A stretch of 64,000 nucleotides of DNA from Actinotalea subterranea (GCF_008364845.1 NZ_VTTP01000012.1:1-64000), one strand, 5' to 3'; shown: positions 25,333 to 34,948, counted from the stretch's first letter. Notes: a model not told the origin generated them from the letters alone. Numbers and translations are program-made.

Positions 25333-26058
25333 ATGGCGACAGGGATCCGCGTCGGGGTCGTCGAGGACGACGCCGCGGGCCGTGAGCTGATCACCGCCCA
25401 CCTCGCCCGGTACGAGCGCGAGAACCCCGGCGTGACGTTCGACGTGCGCACGTTCACCGACGGTCTCCACGTGATCCGTGGCTACCGGCCCGAGTTCGAC
25501 ATCCTGTTCCTCGACATCCAGATGCCCGGCCTCGACGGCCTCGAGACGGCCCGGCGCATCCGGGTCCTGGACTCGAGCGTCGTCCTGGTGTTCGTCACGA
25601 GCAGCACGCAGTACGCGATCAAGGGCTACGAGGTCGACGCGCTGAGCTACCTGGTCAAGCCCGTCCCCTACTTCGCGTTCTCCCAGGAGCTCAAGCGGTC
25701 GCTGAGCCGCGTGGTCCGCTCGGGCGGCGACTCCCTGATGCTCACGACGGCGGGCGGCATCGCGCGCGTCGAGGTCGCGGACGTCGTGTACGTCGAGAGC
25801 AACAAGCACCGGATCGCCGTGCACACCCTCAACGGCACGTACCAGCTCACGGGCACGCTCGCCGCGTTCGAGGAGGAGCTCGTCCCCAAGGGGTTCTTCC
25901 GCCCCAACAGGTGGTTCCTCGTGAACCTGAGCCACGTCACGGCCGTGGACCAGACGAACTGCCGCATGGTCGGCGGCGCGGAGCTCCCCGTGAGCCGGGC
26001 GCGCCGGAGCGCGTTCCTCGGTGCGCTCGCGGACCACGTGGGCGGTCACGTCCCGTGA
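25333..26058 (+). CDS. LytTR-family response regulator (AgrA/LytR-like)
   Basis: 241 residues. Receiver domain 5-125 with acidic pair Glu11/Asp12/Asp13, phosphoacceptor Asp61 (ILFLDIQMPGLDG), Thr/Ser switch VTSST and Lys in LVKPVPY. LytTR DNA-binding domain about 138-235: IARVEVADVVYVESNKHRIAVHTLNGTYQLTGTL, FFRPNRWFLVNLSHV. Its stop overlaps the kinase start (GTGA), so they are a translationally coupled two-component pair. The family binds pairs of 9-bp direct repeats; exactly such a pair lies at 38073-38102 upstream of the glycosidase run that converges on this pair, which I infer to be its target. Confidence 0.95.
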   Translation: MATGIRVGVVEDDAAGRELITAHLARYERENPGVTFDVRTFTDGLHVIRGYRPEFDILFLDIQMPGLDGLETARRIRVLDSSVVLVFVTSSTQYAIKGYEVDALSYLVKPVPYFAFSQELKRSLSRVVRSGGDSLMLTTAGGIARVEVADVVYVESNKHRIAVHTLNGTYQLTGTLAAFEEELVPKGFFRPNRWFLVNLSHVTAVDQTNCRMVGGAELPVSRARRSAFLGALADHVGGHVP

Positions 26059-27371
26059 TCCAGGAGGTCCTGCCCGACATCCCGCGGGAGTACACGGCGC
26101 TCGCCGAGTGGGCCGCGGTCCTCGTCTACGTGCTGGTGGCCCGCAAGCGTCTGCCCCGCCCGCAGCTCGTCGCGGTCATCACCGTCGGGCTGCCGGCGCT
26201 CTGGGGGGTCCAGCTGCTCGCGGCCGCGCTCCCCCGGCCGCTGTGGACGCTCGGCATGGCGCTCGCGGTCGCGGCGATGTACGGGCTGCTCGTGGCGTGC
26301 GTCGACGTGCCGGTGCGCGACGGCGGGTACTTCGTCGCGCGGGCGTTCGTGCTCGCCGAGCTGGTCGCGTCGCTGCACTGGCAGCTCCACGCGTACTTCT
26401 TCCCGACGACGCCGTCCGGCAGCCCGGTGCTCCGCGGGCTCCTCCTGGTCGCGGTGTACGGCGGCGGGTTCGCGCTCGCGTTCGTGCTCGAGCGGCGGCA
26501 CGTGCCGCGGGACCAGCCGCTCGCCGTCGACCGCCGGGGGCTGCTCAGCACCGTCGCGATCGCGGTCATCACGTTCCTCATGAGCAACATCAGCTTCCTG
26601 AGCACGAGCACCCCGTTCAGCGGGCGCCTGGGCCTCGAGATCTTCTACATCCGCACGCTCGTCGACCTCGCCGGGTACGTCGCGCTCTACGCGCAGCAGG
26701 GCCAGCGGCTCGAGCTGCAGCGCGCCAAGGAGGTCGAGGCGATCAACCGCCTGCTGCACTCCCAGCACGAGCAGTACCTGATGTCCAAGCGCAGCATCGA
26801 CGAGGTCAACCGCAAGTACCACGACCTCAAGCACTGGATCACGGCGCTGCGCGCGGAGACGAGCCCGGAGGCCAAGGCGGGGTACCTCGACCAGCTCGAG
26901 GAGTCGCTGCGCGGCTACGCGACGCGCACGGAGACGGGCAACGGCGTGCTCGACACGATCCTGACGACCAAGTCGGCCGTGTGCGCGGACCACGGCATCA
27001 CGCTGACGTGCGTGGTCGACGGCTCAGCCGTGGCGTTCATGGACGCGATGAGCCTCAGCGCGCTGTTCGGCAACGCGCTCGACAACGCGATCGAGAGCGC
27101 CCGGCGGGTGCCGGACCCGGAGCGCCGGCTCATCCGGGTGGCCGTGTACACGCAGGAGGAGCTCGCGCTCATCCGGTTCGAGAACTACTTCGAGGGCGAG
27201 CTCGAGTTCGCGGACGACCTGCCGCGCACCACCAAGGACAACGCGGAGCAGCACGGGTACGGCCTGAAGAACATGCGCCAGGTCGCCGAGGGGTACGGCG
27301 GGTCGCTGACGGTGCACGCCGAGGACGAGTGGTTCGCCGTGCGGGTGCTGCTCCCGCGTCCGGTCAGCTGA
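26055..27371 (+). CDS. AgrC-like sensor histidine kinase (GHKL)
   Basis: 438 residues. Six hydrophobic segments cover residues 15-215, followed by a coiled helix (YAQQGQRLELQRAKEVEAINRLLHSQHEQYL) and the H-box RKYHDLKH, with His256 the probable phosphoacceptor. The GHKL ATPase domain has the N-box FGNALDNAIESARRV and a G-box HGYGLKNMRQVAEGYGGSL. This is the 10HK/AgrC class that pairs with LytTR regulators and usually senses peptides or envelope cues. GTG 26055 overlaps the regulator stop. The 3' end overlaps the convergent GT2 gene by 8 bp. Confidence 0.94.
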   Translation: MIQEVLPDIPREYTALAEWAAVLVYVLVARKRLPRPQLVAVITVGLPALWGVQLLAAALPRPLWTLGMALAVAAMYGLLVACVDVPVRDGGYFVARAFVLAELVASLHWQLHAYFFPTTPSGSPVLRGLLLVAVYGGGFALAFVLERRHVPRDQPLAVDRRGLLSTVAIAVITFLMSNISFLSTSTPFSGRLGLEIFYIRTLVDLAGYVALYAQQGQRLELQRAKEVEAINRLLHSQHEQYLMSKRSIDEVNRKYHDLKHWITALRAETSPEAKAGYLDQLEESLRGYATRTETGNGVLDTILTTKSAVCADHGITLTCVVDGSAVAFMDAMSLSALFGNALDNAIESARRVPDPERRLIRVAVYTQEELALIRFENYFEGELEFADDLPRTTKDNAEQHGYGLKNMRQVAEGYGGSLTVHAEDEWFAVRVLLPRPVS

Positions 27372-28383
27372 AGCCGATGGCGCGCTGCGCGACCCGGTAG
27401 GCCAGCACGGACACCCGGCGGCCGGCCGGGCCGGGCAGGTTCGAGAGCTGCCCGAACGCGGACCATCGCACGGTGCGGTACAGCCCCGGGTCATGGCGCC
27501 GCAGCTCCGACCAGAGGCGGTCCTTCTCGGCGAGCGCCGCCGTCGTGCCCGCACGGATCAGCAGGATCGAGGAGACAGCGCAGACGATCTTGACGTAGTG
27601 CAGGAGGTAGGCGCGCAGGCGACGGTCGGCGACCGCGGTGCGCGAGACGTGCTCGAGCATGAGCCAGTTCACGCGGAGCTGCTGGTCGATCCGCTTGAGC
27701 ATCACGGACTCCTGGACCGACTGGTCGGCCCGGCCGATGAAGTAGCGGTAGAGGTCCACGTCGAGGTAGTAGAGCGTCCGGACCCGGGCGAGCGGCACGA
27801 ACGCGTAGAGGTTGTCCACGTAGAACGTGTGCTCGGGCAGCCGTAGGCCGGTCGCACGCAGCACGGCCGTCCGGTAGGTCAGCGCGTGCATCATCAGGTA
27901 CTGCCGCTTGGCGAAGTGCCCGGTGTCCGCCCAGCCGATGACCCGTCGCCGCGGCAGGGCACCGCGGTACCGCACGGCCGTCTTGGTGCGCTTGCCGACC
28001 TTCTCGTACACGAAGTTCGCGACGAGCAGGTCGACGTCGCGGTCCTCCTCGACGAAGCCGCGCAGCGTCGTGAGCACCTCGACGAGCGCCGGCCGGTCCA
28101 GCCAGTCGTCGGCGTCCACGACCTTGAAGTACGCACCGGTGGCCAGCTCGAGCCCCGTGTTGATCGCCGACCCGTGGCCGCCGTTGGGCTTGCTCACGAG
28201 CCGCACGACGCCGGGGTGGCGGTCCACGTACTCCTGCGCGAGCGCCGCGGTCCCGTCGGTGGACCCGTCGTCCACCACGAGGACCTCGAGGTCCGTGCCG
28301 AACCCGACGAGCGAGTCGAGGGCGCGCGCGAGGTACCCCTGCGCGTTGTAGGCCGGGACGACGACGGTCAGGAGCGGGTTCAC
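27364..28383 (-). CDS. Family 2 glycosyltransferase
   Basis: 339 residues. GT-A opening LTVVVPAYNAQGYLARALDSL, donor-site LVVDDGSTDGTAALA, SKPNGGHGSAINTGLELATGAYFKVVDADDWLD with the DxD-like DADD. These transfer a sugar to a lipid or cell-wall acceptor. GTG 28383 overlaps the stop of the GtrA gene by 4 bp. It is the last gene of the minus-strand glycosidase run; GtrA plus GT2 is the known pairing for polyprenyl-linked glycosylation of surface polymers. Confidence 0.93.
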   Translation of the reverse strand: MNPLLTVVVPAYNAQGYLARALDSLVGFGTDLEVLVVDDGSTDGTAALAQEYVDRHPGVVRLVSKPNGGHGSAINTGLELATGAYFKVVDADDWLDRPALVEVLTTLRGFVEEDRDVDLLVANFVYEKVGKRTKTAVRYRGALPRRRVIGWADTGHFAKRQYLMMHALTYRTAVLRATGLRLPEHTFYVDNLYAFVPLARVRTLYYLDVDLYRYFIGRADQSVQESVMLKRIDQQLRVNWLMLEHVSRTAVADRRLRAYLLHYVKIVCAVSSILLIRAGTTAALAEKDRLWSELRRHDPGLYRTVRWSAFGQLSNLPGPAGRRVSVLAYRVAQRAIGFS

Positions 28384-29009
28384 GACGGTCGCACCACCAC
28401 GGGCGCGCCGGCCGCCTCGGGCTCGGGCACCGTCCGGAAGATGACCTTGAAGATGGGGAAGAAGACCCAGAACGAGATGGCCGCGTTGATGATCATCGTG
28501 ACCACGTCGGCGAGGGTCTCGCCCGTGCCGCCCAGCGCCCACGTCTCGATGAAGAGGTCGTAGATGGGCGTCTTGTACAGGCCCTGCGCCGCGGCGGCGA
28601 TGAGGGTGATGACGACGTACGCGATGGCGTACCAGGTGGCCGCCTTCGCGATGGACGAGTTCGACTTGAACGTGATGGTCCGCTGGGCGAAGAAGTTGAT
28701 CACCTGCGCCACCAGCAAGGTGATCTGCACGGCCAGGAAGTATGCCAGGCCACCCCCGCCGGCCGGCAGCGCGCCCGCGGCGTAGTCGAACACGTAGTAC
28801 TGCGACCCGTCCGGGTTGGACCCGACCGGCCAGAGCTGGAACGTGGTCTCGACGAGCGGCGTCATGCCGAACACCCACTTGAGCAGCGGCATGAGCGCGA
28901 GCTGCAGCACCGTGATCCCGTTGCTGAGCATGAAGAACACGACGAACTGGGCGAGGCCGGGACGCTTCTCGGCGAATCGACGCCAGGCGTCGCGGAGGCG
29001 GGTGATCAT
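28380..29009 (-). CDS. GtrA-family membrane protein
   Basis: 209 residues with four membrane helices in the GtrA arrangement: FVVFFMLSNGITVLQLALMPLL, FLAVQITLLVAQVINFFAQRTITF (conserved N-F-x-x-x-R-x-x-x-F), a third helix YAIAYVVITLIAAAAQGLY, and ADVVTMIINAAISFWVFFPIFKVIF. GtrA proteins are thought to flip or position polyprenyl-phosphate sugars. The loop between helices 1 and 2 is longer than usual. It is coupled by overlap to the GT2 gene and lies 26 bp after a GH3 gene. Confidence 0.9.
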   Translation of the reverse strand: MITRLRDAWRRFAEKRPGLAQFVVFFMLSNGITVLQLALMPLLKWVFGMTPLVETTFQLWPVGSNPDGSQYYVFDYAAGALPAGGGGLAYFLAVQITLLVAQVINFFAQRTITFKSNSSIAKAATWYAIAYVVITLIAAAAQGLYKTPIYDLFIETWALGGTGETLADVVTMIINAAISFWVFFPIFKVIFRTVPEPEAAGAPVVVRPS

Positions 29010-29035
29010 GAGAGCTCTCTCGTTCGCGTGTGGGA

Positions 29036-31438
29036 TCAGGTGGTGCCGCGCAGGGCGCGGACGGTGGCTCGGTTGGCACGGCGGTTGCGGAAGAAGCCGC
29101 GGAGCGCGGCGCGGGCGCCCGACCAGAAGCGGCCGTTGACGATGCGGACGATGCCGTCGACCATCTCGGCGCTGACCATGCCGTTCGTCATCTTCCCGAT
29201 GGCCCGGAAGGGCATGTTGAGCAGGAACAGGATGTTGAGGTCCGGTGCGCCCTTGCGGTCGGCGACGTCGCGCCGCCACGCGAGGAAGCGGTACGCGAGG
29301 CGGGCCAGCGGCGAGCGCGCGTCAGCCATCCGACCCAGCGCGTCGTTCACCGTGAGCGGGCCCGTCCCGTCCGTCACGCGCGCCGGGCGGCCGAGGAGCG
29401 CCTCGAAGTCCGCCTCGGGCACGCGCCGCACGTCGCCGGTGCGGTACCGCTGGGGCACGTCGTCCTCGCGCGCGGGCACGGTGCCCGTGACCTCGACGGC
29501 GACGGTCAGGGCCAGGTCGTCGACGTTCGCGCCGGCCAGCACCTCGTACGTGCCCTGCTGGACCTGCCACGCGCCGGACGCCGTGTCCCAGTGCCTGAAG
29601 GCCGCGTCGCCGAGCGGCACGGAGACGGTCGCGGACTCACCCGGTGCCAGCTCGACGCGCGCGAAGCCCGCGAGGGTCCGGTCGGCCCGGTGCACGCCCG
29701 GGGTCGTCCGGCGCACGTACACCTGCACGACGTCGGCCCCCGCGACGGCGCCCGTGTTCGTCACCGTCACCGTCGCGGCGTCGGGCGTCGCAGTCAGGTC
29801 CGTGTACGCGAAGCTCGTGTAGGACAGCCCGTAGCCGAACGGGAAGGTCACCGGGACCCCGGCCGTCGTGTAGTAGCGGTAGCCCACGAACAGGCCCTCG
29901 CGGTACTCGGCGGTGCGGCCGGTCGCCGGGAACGTCTCGGCGGTCGGGGTGTCGGCGAGCGCCACCGGCACCGTCTCGGCGAGGCGCCCCGAGGGGTTGA
30001 CCGCACCAGTCAGGACGTCCAGGAGGCCCCCGGCACCCGCCTGCCCCGACAGGTAGCCGTGCAGGAGCGCCTGCGCGGACCCGAGCCACGGCATCTCGAC
30101 GCCGCCGCCGCCGGCGAGGACCACCACGGTGCGCGGGTTGACGGCGGCGACGGCCTCGAGGACCTCGACCTGCGCGGCGTGCAGCGCGAGCGTCGACCGG
30201 TCCAGGCCCTCGGACTCCGCGATCTCGTCGAGCCCGAGGAAGAGCAGCGCGACGTCGGCGCCCCTGGCGACCTCGACGGCCTCGTCCCGCAGGGCCGCGT
30301 CAGGCTGCCCCGCCCGGTGGAACCCTGCCGCGAAGGCCGTCATCTCGAGGCCCGAGCCGTCGATCACGTCGAGCACGGAGTCGAGCCGGGTCGGGTTGAC
30401 CGCGGAGGACCCGGCGCCCTGGTAGCGGGGCGTGCGGGCGAAGTCGCCGATCACCGCGACCCGGGTCCCGGGCGCGAGCGGCAGGAGCGCGTCGTCGTTC
30501 TTGAGCAGCACCGCGCTGCGGGCGGCGACCTCGCGGGCCAGCGCGTGGTGCGCGTCGAGGTCCACGGCCGGTGCCGGGTCCTGCGGGCTCCGGGCCTCCG
30601 CGACGAGGCGCAGCACCTCGGCCGCGCGTGCGTTCAGGTCCGCCGCGTCGAGCCGGCCGGAGCGGACCGCGTCGACGATCTGGCGCGCCGAGTCGAGGCC
30701 CGCGGCGGGCATCTCGAGGTTCGAGCCCGCGGCCACCCCGGCCACGACGTCGTTGGAGCCGCCCCAGTCGGTGACGACCACGCCGTCGAAGCCCCACTCG
30801 TCGCGCAGCACGTCGGTGAGCAGGAACCGGCTCTCGTTGGCGTACACGCCGTTGACCAGGTTGTACGCGGACATGAGCGTGCGCGGCCGGGCCTGCGTCA
30901 CCACGATCTCGAACGCGCTCAGGTAGATCTCGCGCAGCGTGCGCTCGTCGACGACGGAGTCCGAGACCATGCGGCGCAGCTCCTGCGAGTTCGCCGCGTA
31001 GTGCTTGGGGCACGCCGCGACGCCCTGCGACTGGATGCCGCGCACGTAGCCCGCAGCCATCCGGCCCGCGAGGAGCGGGTCCTCGGAGAAGTACTCGAAG
31101 CTGCGCCCGCCCAGAGGCGACCGCTTGACGTTGAGGCCCGGGCCGAGCAGGACGTCGACGCCCTGCGCGGCAGCCTCGGCGCCCAGCGCACGGCCGACGC
31201 GCTCCGCGAGCTCGACGTCCCACGTGCTCGCCACGGCCGACGCCGTCGGGAAGCACGTCGCGGCCTCGGACGCGTTCAGACCGAGGTGGTCGGCGGAACC
31301 GACCTGCTTGCGCACCCCGTGCGGGCCGTCGGCGAGCCACAGGGACCGCACGCCGTGGCGCGGCAGGTCGTACGTCTCCCACACGGACTTGCCGGTGAGC
31401 AGGACGGCCTTCTCCAGCAGCGTCAGGTTCTCGATCAT
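29036..31438 (-). CDS. Family 3 glycoside hydrolase (beta-glucosidase-like), cytoplasmic
   Basis: 800 residues in the canonical order: GH3 N-terminal barrel 10-290, GH3 C-terminal domain 320-560, FnIII-like domain 590-690. The nucleophile is Asp224 in GVVVTDWGGSND; the KH motif is PKHYAANSQE. A probable acid/base is the Glu in IAESEGLDRSTL. No signal peptide. The last 110 residues (ending in IVRIVNGRFWSGARAALRGFFRNRRANR) are a basic amphipathic tail also seen in GH3 enzymes of some lactobacilli and bifidobacteria. Substrate probably beta-glucosides, but xylosides or glucosaminides cannot be excluded. ATG 31438 starts the barrel. Confidence 0.92.
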   Translation of the reverse strand: MIENLTLLEKAVLLTGKSVWETYDLPRHGVRSLWLADGPHGVRKQVGSADHLGLNASEAATCFPTASAVASTWDVELAERVGRALGAEAAAQGVDVLLGPGLNVKRSPLGGRSFEYFSEDPLLAGRMAAGYVRGIQSQGVAACPKHYAANSQELRRMVSDSVVDERTLREIYLSAFEIVVTQARPRTLMSAYNLVNGVYANESRFLLTDVLRDEWGFDGVVVTDWGGSNDVVAGVAAGSNLEMPAAGLDSARQIVDAVRSGRLDAADLNARAAEVLRLVAEARSPQDPAPAVDLDAHHALAREVAARSAVLLKNDDALLPLAPGTRVAVIGDFARTPRYQGAGSSAVNPTRLDSVLDVIDGSGLEMTAFAAGFHRAGQPDAALRDEAVEVARGADVALLFLGLDEIAESEGLDRSTLALHAAQVEVLEAVAAVNPRTVVVLAGGGGVEMPWLGSAQALLHGYLSGQAGAGGLLDVLTGAVNPSGRLAETVPVALADTPTAETFPATGRTAEYREGLFVGYRYYTTAGVPVTFPFGYGLSYTSFAYTDLTATPDAATVTVTNTGAVAGADVVQVYVRRTTPGVHRADRTLAGFARVELAPGESATVSVPLGDAAFRHWDTASGAWQVQQGTYEVLAGANVDDLALTVAVEVTGTVPAREDDVPQRYRTGDVRRVPEADFEALLGRPARVTDGTGPLTVNDALGRMADARSPLARLAYRFLAWRRDVADRKGAPDLNILFLLNMPFRAIGKMTNGMVSAEMVDGIVRIVNGRFWSGARAALRGFFRNRRANRATVRALRGTT

Positions 31439-31620
31439 GGCTTCCTCGATCCTTCGCGGCGGCCGGGACGGCCCTGGACCGTGCCGGCGCGGCGCGGCTG
31501 CTCGTCGACGACGTGCACGGTCTCTCCTTGCTCTCGCGGGGCGGTTCCTGCTGGGTGGCTGAGTGGCTGGTCGGCTGGGTGGTGCCTGGCGTGCGGCGGA
31601 CGGGGCGGGTGCGCCCCACC

Positions 31621-31656
31621 GTCGGGCCGGCGGTGGTGGGCGCCGGCCGGCCCGAC
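31621..31656 (-). terminator. Hairpin between two GH3 genes
   Basis: An 11-bp perfect stem (31621-31631 with 31646-31656) lies 84 bp after the stop of the upstream GH3 gene. The rest of the 301-bp space (31439-31739) is G-rich with ggtggctg-type repeats and holds no gene I can support. It may terminate or attenuate transcription into the last three genes. Confidence 0.55.
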
Positions 31657-31739
31657 GGGGGCGGCCGTCGGGCCGGAGCACCGGGTACGGGTCCCGATCG
31701 GGGCCGTGCCGGCGCTCCGCCCGACGTCGGCGGTGGCGG

Positions 31740-34739
31740 CTACCTCGTGCCGCGGTCCCGACGGGCCTGCCCGGGCTCGGCGTCGGCGGCCCCGGCCGTG
31801 GCGGCTCGGTGACGCAGCACCCGGCGGGTGACGAGCAGCCCGCCGCCGACCACGAGGAGGCCGAGGAGGATCGACGCACCGATCTGCACGTACACCCAGG
31901 TGGGAGGCGTGTACTCGACGGTTGCGCCCGGGGCCAGCCCGTTCATGGCGTTCGAGTTGGCGACCGTGAACAGGATGTTGTGGGTCGCGTCCCGGATGTC
32001 CGTGACCGCCTTGGCTGACGTCGTGTCCGCGAAGGACTTCGACGGCTGGAAGGTCAGCGTCAGGTCCGTGCCCGCGCTGATCCCCTGGTTGGGGTTCATG
32101 TACGGGTACAGGTTGAAGTCCGAGATCGCGAAGCCCTCGAAGCCCCACTCGGTGCGCAGCACGTTCGTCATGAGCGCCTCCGAGCCGCCGCTCCAGGTGG
32201 CCCCGATGCGGTTGAACGAGCTCATGACGCCGCCCGCGCCGATCGTCGTCTCCGAGATCGTCCCGTCGTCGTCGGACACGTACTGGACGTCCATCGTGAC
32301 GTTCTTGACGGCCATCTCGAACGGCTTCAGGTAGACCTCACGGATCGTCTGCTCGGTCGCCCACGTGGCGATGCCGTTGTTGACGCGGTTGGTCTCCTGC
32401 TCGTTGAGCGCGAAGTGCTTGAGCATCGTGTAGACGCCCTTGGTCGCCGCACCGTTGGCCACGGAGGTCGCCATCGCACCCGAGAGGAACGGGTCCTCCG
32501 AGTAGTACTCGAAGTTGCGGCCGCCGAACGGCGAGCGGTGCAGGTTCATCGCCGGCGCGTACCAGCCGTTGAGGCCCTTGTGCAGCGCCTCGTTGCCGAG
32601 CATCTCCCCCATCGCCGCACCGAGCTCGACGTCCCACGTCTGTGCGATGAGGAACTCGGAGGGGTAGGCCACGCCGTTGATCGAGGAGTTGATGAACGAG
32701 GAGAACCCTGCGGGGCCGTCCGGCTCGACGGTCTGCGGCTTGGCGATCGAACCGATCGCAGCCGTCTGGTAGGCGCCGTTGAGGAGCATGCCCGTCATGT
32801 CGCCGACCGAGAGGGAGTCGAGCAGCTCGTCCCACTGCGGGTCGTCCTTGGGCAGGCCACGCATGTCGATCAGCGCGACCTCGGAGCGCTCGCCGGTCGA
32901 CGGCATCTCGCCCTCGAACGCGTCCGCGGCGGCCTCGTGGTCCCATGCGGCGAACCCGGCGGCGACGGCCTCGTCCGCGACGAGGAGGTCACCCGTGGGC
33001 GCCGTCGGGAACGTGCCCGCGAAGTCCGCGCGGGACATCGACAGGATCTTGCCGTCGGTCGGCTCGGTCGCGAACTGGGCCGAGACGTCGTCGAACTGGT
33101 TGGTGACCTCGGCGAGGTCGGTCGACCGGTGGTTCTCGCCCGAGTACACGACGTCGGAGTCGACGGTGTAGTCGATGGGCTCGGTGCCGGGGGCGACGGT
33201 GTGCGAGTCGGTGCGCACGCTCAGCGTGTAGTCACCGGCCTCGAGGACGTACGCCGCGGCGTCGAGGTGGTCGTAGGAGGCCATGTCCTCGACGGCGAGC
33301 TCGATCGTGACCTGCTCGCTCGCGCCCGGCTCGATGACGCCGGTCTTCGCGAACCCGCCGAGCACGACCTCGGCCTTCTCGATGCCGCCGTCCGTGTAGG
33401 GCGCCGTGTAGTACAGCTCGACGACGTCCTTGCCCGCCGCGGCACCGGTGTTGGTGACCTCGACGGTCACGGCGATCGTCCCGTCGACGTCGCCCAGCTC
33501 GGTGCCGACGACCTCCCACGCGAAGTCCGTGTAGCTCAGGCCGTAGCCGAACGGGTAGACGACGGCCTCGTCGTAGTCGATGAAGCCCTCGGCCGCCGCC
33601 GTCTCGTAGTAGCGGTAGCCGAAGTAGATGCCCTCGGCGTAGTTCACGAAGGGTGCGTCGCTCGTGACGGTCGCGTTCGACGTCGCGCTCTCGACGGCCG
33701 AGACCGGGTAGGACGCCTCGACGTTCTCGTAGACGAACCCGCCGAAGTTCACGAACGTCGGGTCGGCCGTGAAGTCCGCCGCCCACAGGTCCGAGGTGCG
33801 GCCCGACGGGTTCACGTCGCCGGACAGGATGCGGCCCAGCGCGTTGAGACCCGTCGCGCCGGGCGAGCCGGCGAGGAGGATCGCGTCGACCTCGGGGTCG
33901 TCCTGCAGCGCGCCCATCTCGATGGTGGTCGAGGCGTTGACGACGACGACCACGGTCTCGAAGCTCGCCTTCGCGAGCGCGATCAGGTCCTTCTCGTCCT
34001 TGTTGAGCTCGAGCTGGTGCTGGCCGTCCTCGGCGTTCTCGTCCCAGTCGCTCATGTCCTGCGTGAGGTCGCCACCCTCGCCGCCGGGGCGGCCGATGTA
34101 GACGACGGCCGCGTCGGAGAACTGCGCGAACGAGGACGACTGCGCCTCGTACTCGCCGACCGGCAGCTCGCCGATCATGTAGCTCGACGCGCCGGGGTTG
34201 TCCATCTCGATGTACCCGCGCGGGTTCTCGGCCACGAACGCCTCGATCACGCCGAACACCTGGTCGTTGACCTGGAATCCCGCGTTCTCCAGCCCGGCGC
34301 GCGCGGTCACCGCGGAGTTCGTGTCGACCGAGCCGGAGCCCGAGCCGCCGAACACCGGGTCGGCCGCGGCACGGCCGAGCATCGTCACGCTCGCGCCGGA
34401 CGCGAGGGGCAGCGAGCCGCCCTCGTTCTTCGCGAGCACGATGCCGGCGCCGGAGATCTCCTCGACGAGCGCCTGCGCGGCCGCGTCGACCTCGTCGATG
34501 TCGGCGTAGTCGGACTCGTAGTACTCGGTGTCCCAGCCCGCCGACTCCTCGGAGTTCGTGAACGTGTACGTCCCGGAGCCGAACTGGGACGCGACCCAGC
34601 CACCGGCGACGTTCAGGGCCACGTTCGCGACGACGACGAGCGCCGTCACCGTGGCGAGCACGGGGACCCAGATCCACAGGAACTTCTTGTTGGACATCGG
34701 CTTCTTCGCTCGATCGGCGGTCTTCGCCTTGGCGTTCAC
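31740..34739 (-). CDS. Membrane-anchored, domain-permuted family 3 glycoside hydrolase
   Basis: 999 residues. The domain order is reversed relative to ordinary GH3: first the GH3 C-terminal domain and FnIII-like domain (residues about 80-540; PFGYGLSYTDF, NTGAAAGKDVVELY), then the catalytic barrel (about 600-930) with MNLHRSPFGGRNFEYYSEDP, LKHFALNEQETNR and the nucleophile Asp874 in GFEGFAISDFN. It has an N-terminal membrane anchor (FLWIWVPVLATVTALVVVANVAL) and a second helix at 950-971 followed by a basic tail. Permuted GH3 enzymes of this kind are known (Ruminococcus-type). Both ends are probably cytoplasmic with the enzyme outside. Confidence 0.92.
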   Translation of the reverse strand: MNAKAKTADRAKKPMSNKKFLWIWVPVLATVTALVVVANVALNVAGGWVASQFGSGTYTFTNSEESAGWDTEYYESDYADIDEVDAAAQALVEEISGAGIVLAKNEGGSLPLASGASVTMLGRAAADPVFGGSGSGSVDTNSAVTARAGLENAGFQVNDQVFGVIEAFVAENPRGYIEMDNPGASSYMIGELPVGEYEAQSSSFAQFSDAAVVYIGRPGGEGGDLTQDMSDWDENAEDGQHQLELNKDEKDLIALAKASFETVVVVVNASTTIEMGALQDDPEVDAILLAGSPGATGLNALGRILSGDVNPSGRTSDLWAADFTADPTFVNFGGFVYENVEASYPVSAVESATSNATVTSDAPFVNYAEGIYFGYRYYETAAAEGFIDYDEAVVYPFGYGLSYTDFAWEVVGTELGDVDGTIAVTVEVTNTGAAAGKDVVELYYTAPYTDGGIEKAEVVLGGFAKTGVIEPGASEQVTIELAVEDMASYDHLDAAAYVLEAGDYTLSVRTDSHTVAPGTEPIDYTVDSDVVYSGENHRSTDLAEVTNQFDDVSAQFATEPTDGKILSMSRADFAGTFPTAPTGDLLVADEAVAAGFAAWDHEAAADAFEGEMPSTGERSEVALIDMRGLPKDDPQWDELLDSLSVGDMTGMLLNGAYQTAAIGSIAKPQTVEPDGPAGFSSFINSSINGVAYPSEFLIAQTWDVELGAAMGEMLGNEALHKGLNGWYAPAMNLHRSPFGGRNFEYYSEDPFLSGAMATSVANGAATKGVYTMLKHFALNEQETNRVNNGIATWATEQTIREVYLKPFEMAVKNVTMDVQYVSDDDGTISETTIGAGGVMSSFNRIGATWSGGSEALMTNVLRTEWGFEGFAISDFNLYPYMNPNQGISAGTDLTLTFQPSKSFADTTSAKAVTDIRDATHNILFTVANSNAMNGLAPGATVEYTPPTWVYVQIGASILLGLLVVGGGLLVTRRVLRHRAATAGAADAEPGQARRDRGTR

Positions 34740-34775
34740 AGCATTCCTCCTTGAGTGCGGCCGGCGATCAGGCTG

Positions 34776-34804
34776 TGCGGGACGACGGCGTCCGTCGTCC
34801 CGCA
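34776..34804 (-). terminator. 13-bp perfect hairpin between the small lipoprotein and the permuted GH3 gene
   Basis: Arms 34776-34788 and 34792-34804 are exactly complementary with loop cgt. It lies 145 bp after the lipoprotein stop and 37 bp before the GH3 start. Its position suggests an attenuator or terminator inside the run, or an mRNA-stability element. Confidence 0.7.
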
Positions 34805-34948
34805 GCGATCAGCCGGCCGTGCGGCACGGACGGTGGCCGCGGCGGGCGTGCGGCGCCCGTCCGGGCCTCGGTCGCGGGTGCCCGCTCCTCAGGGGACTGG
34901 GGGCGGGCACCCGGCCCTGGGCCCGCAGGACGCGGGGGTGCGGGACGA

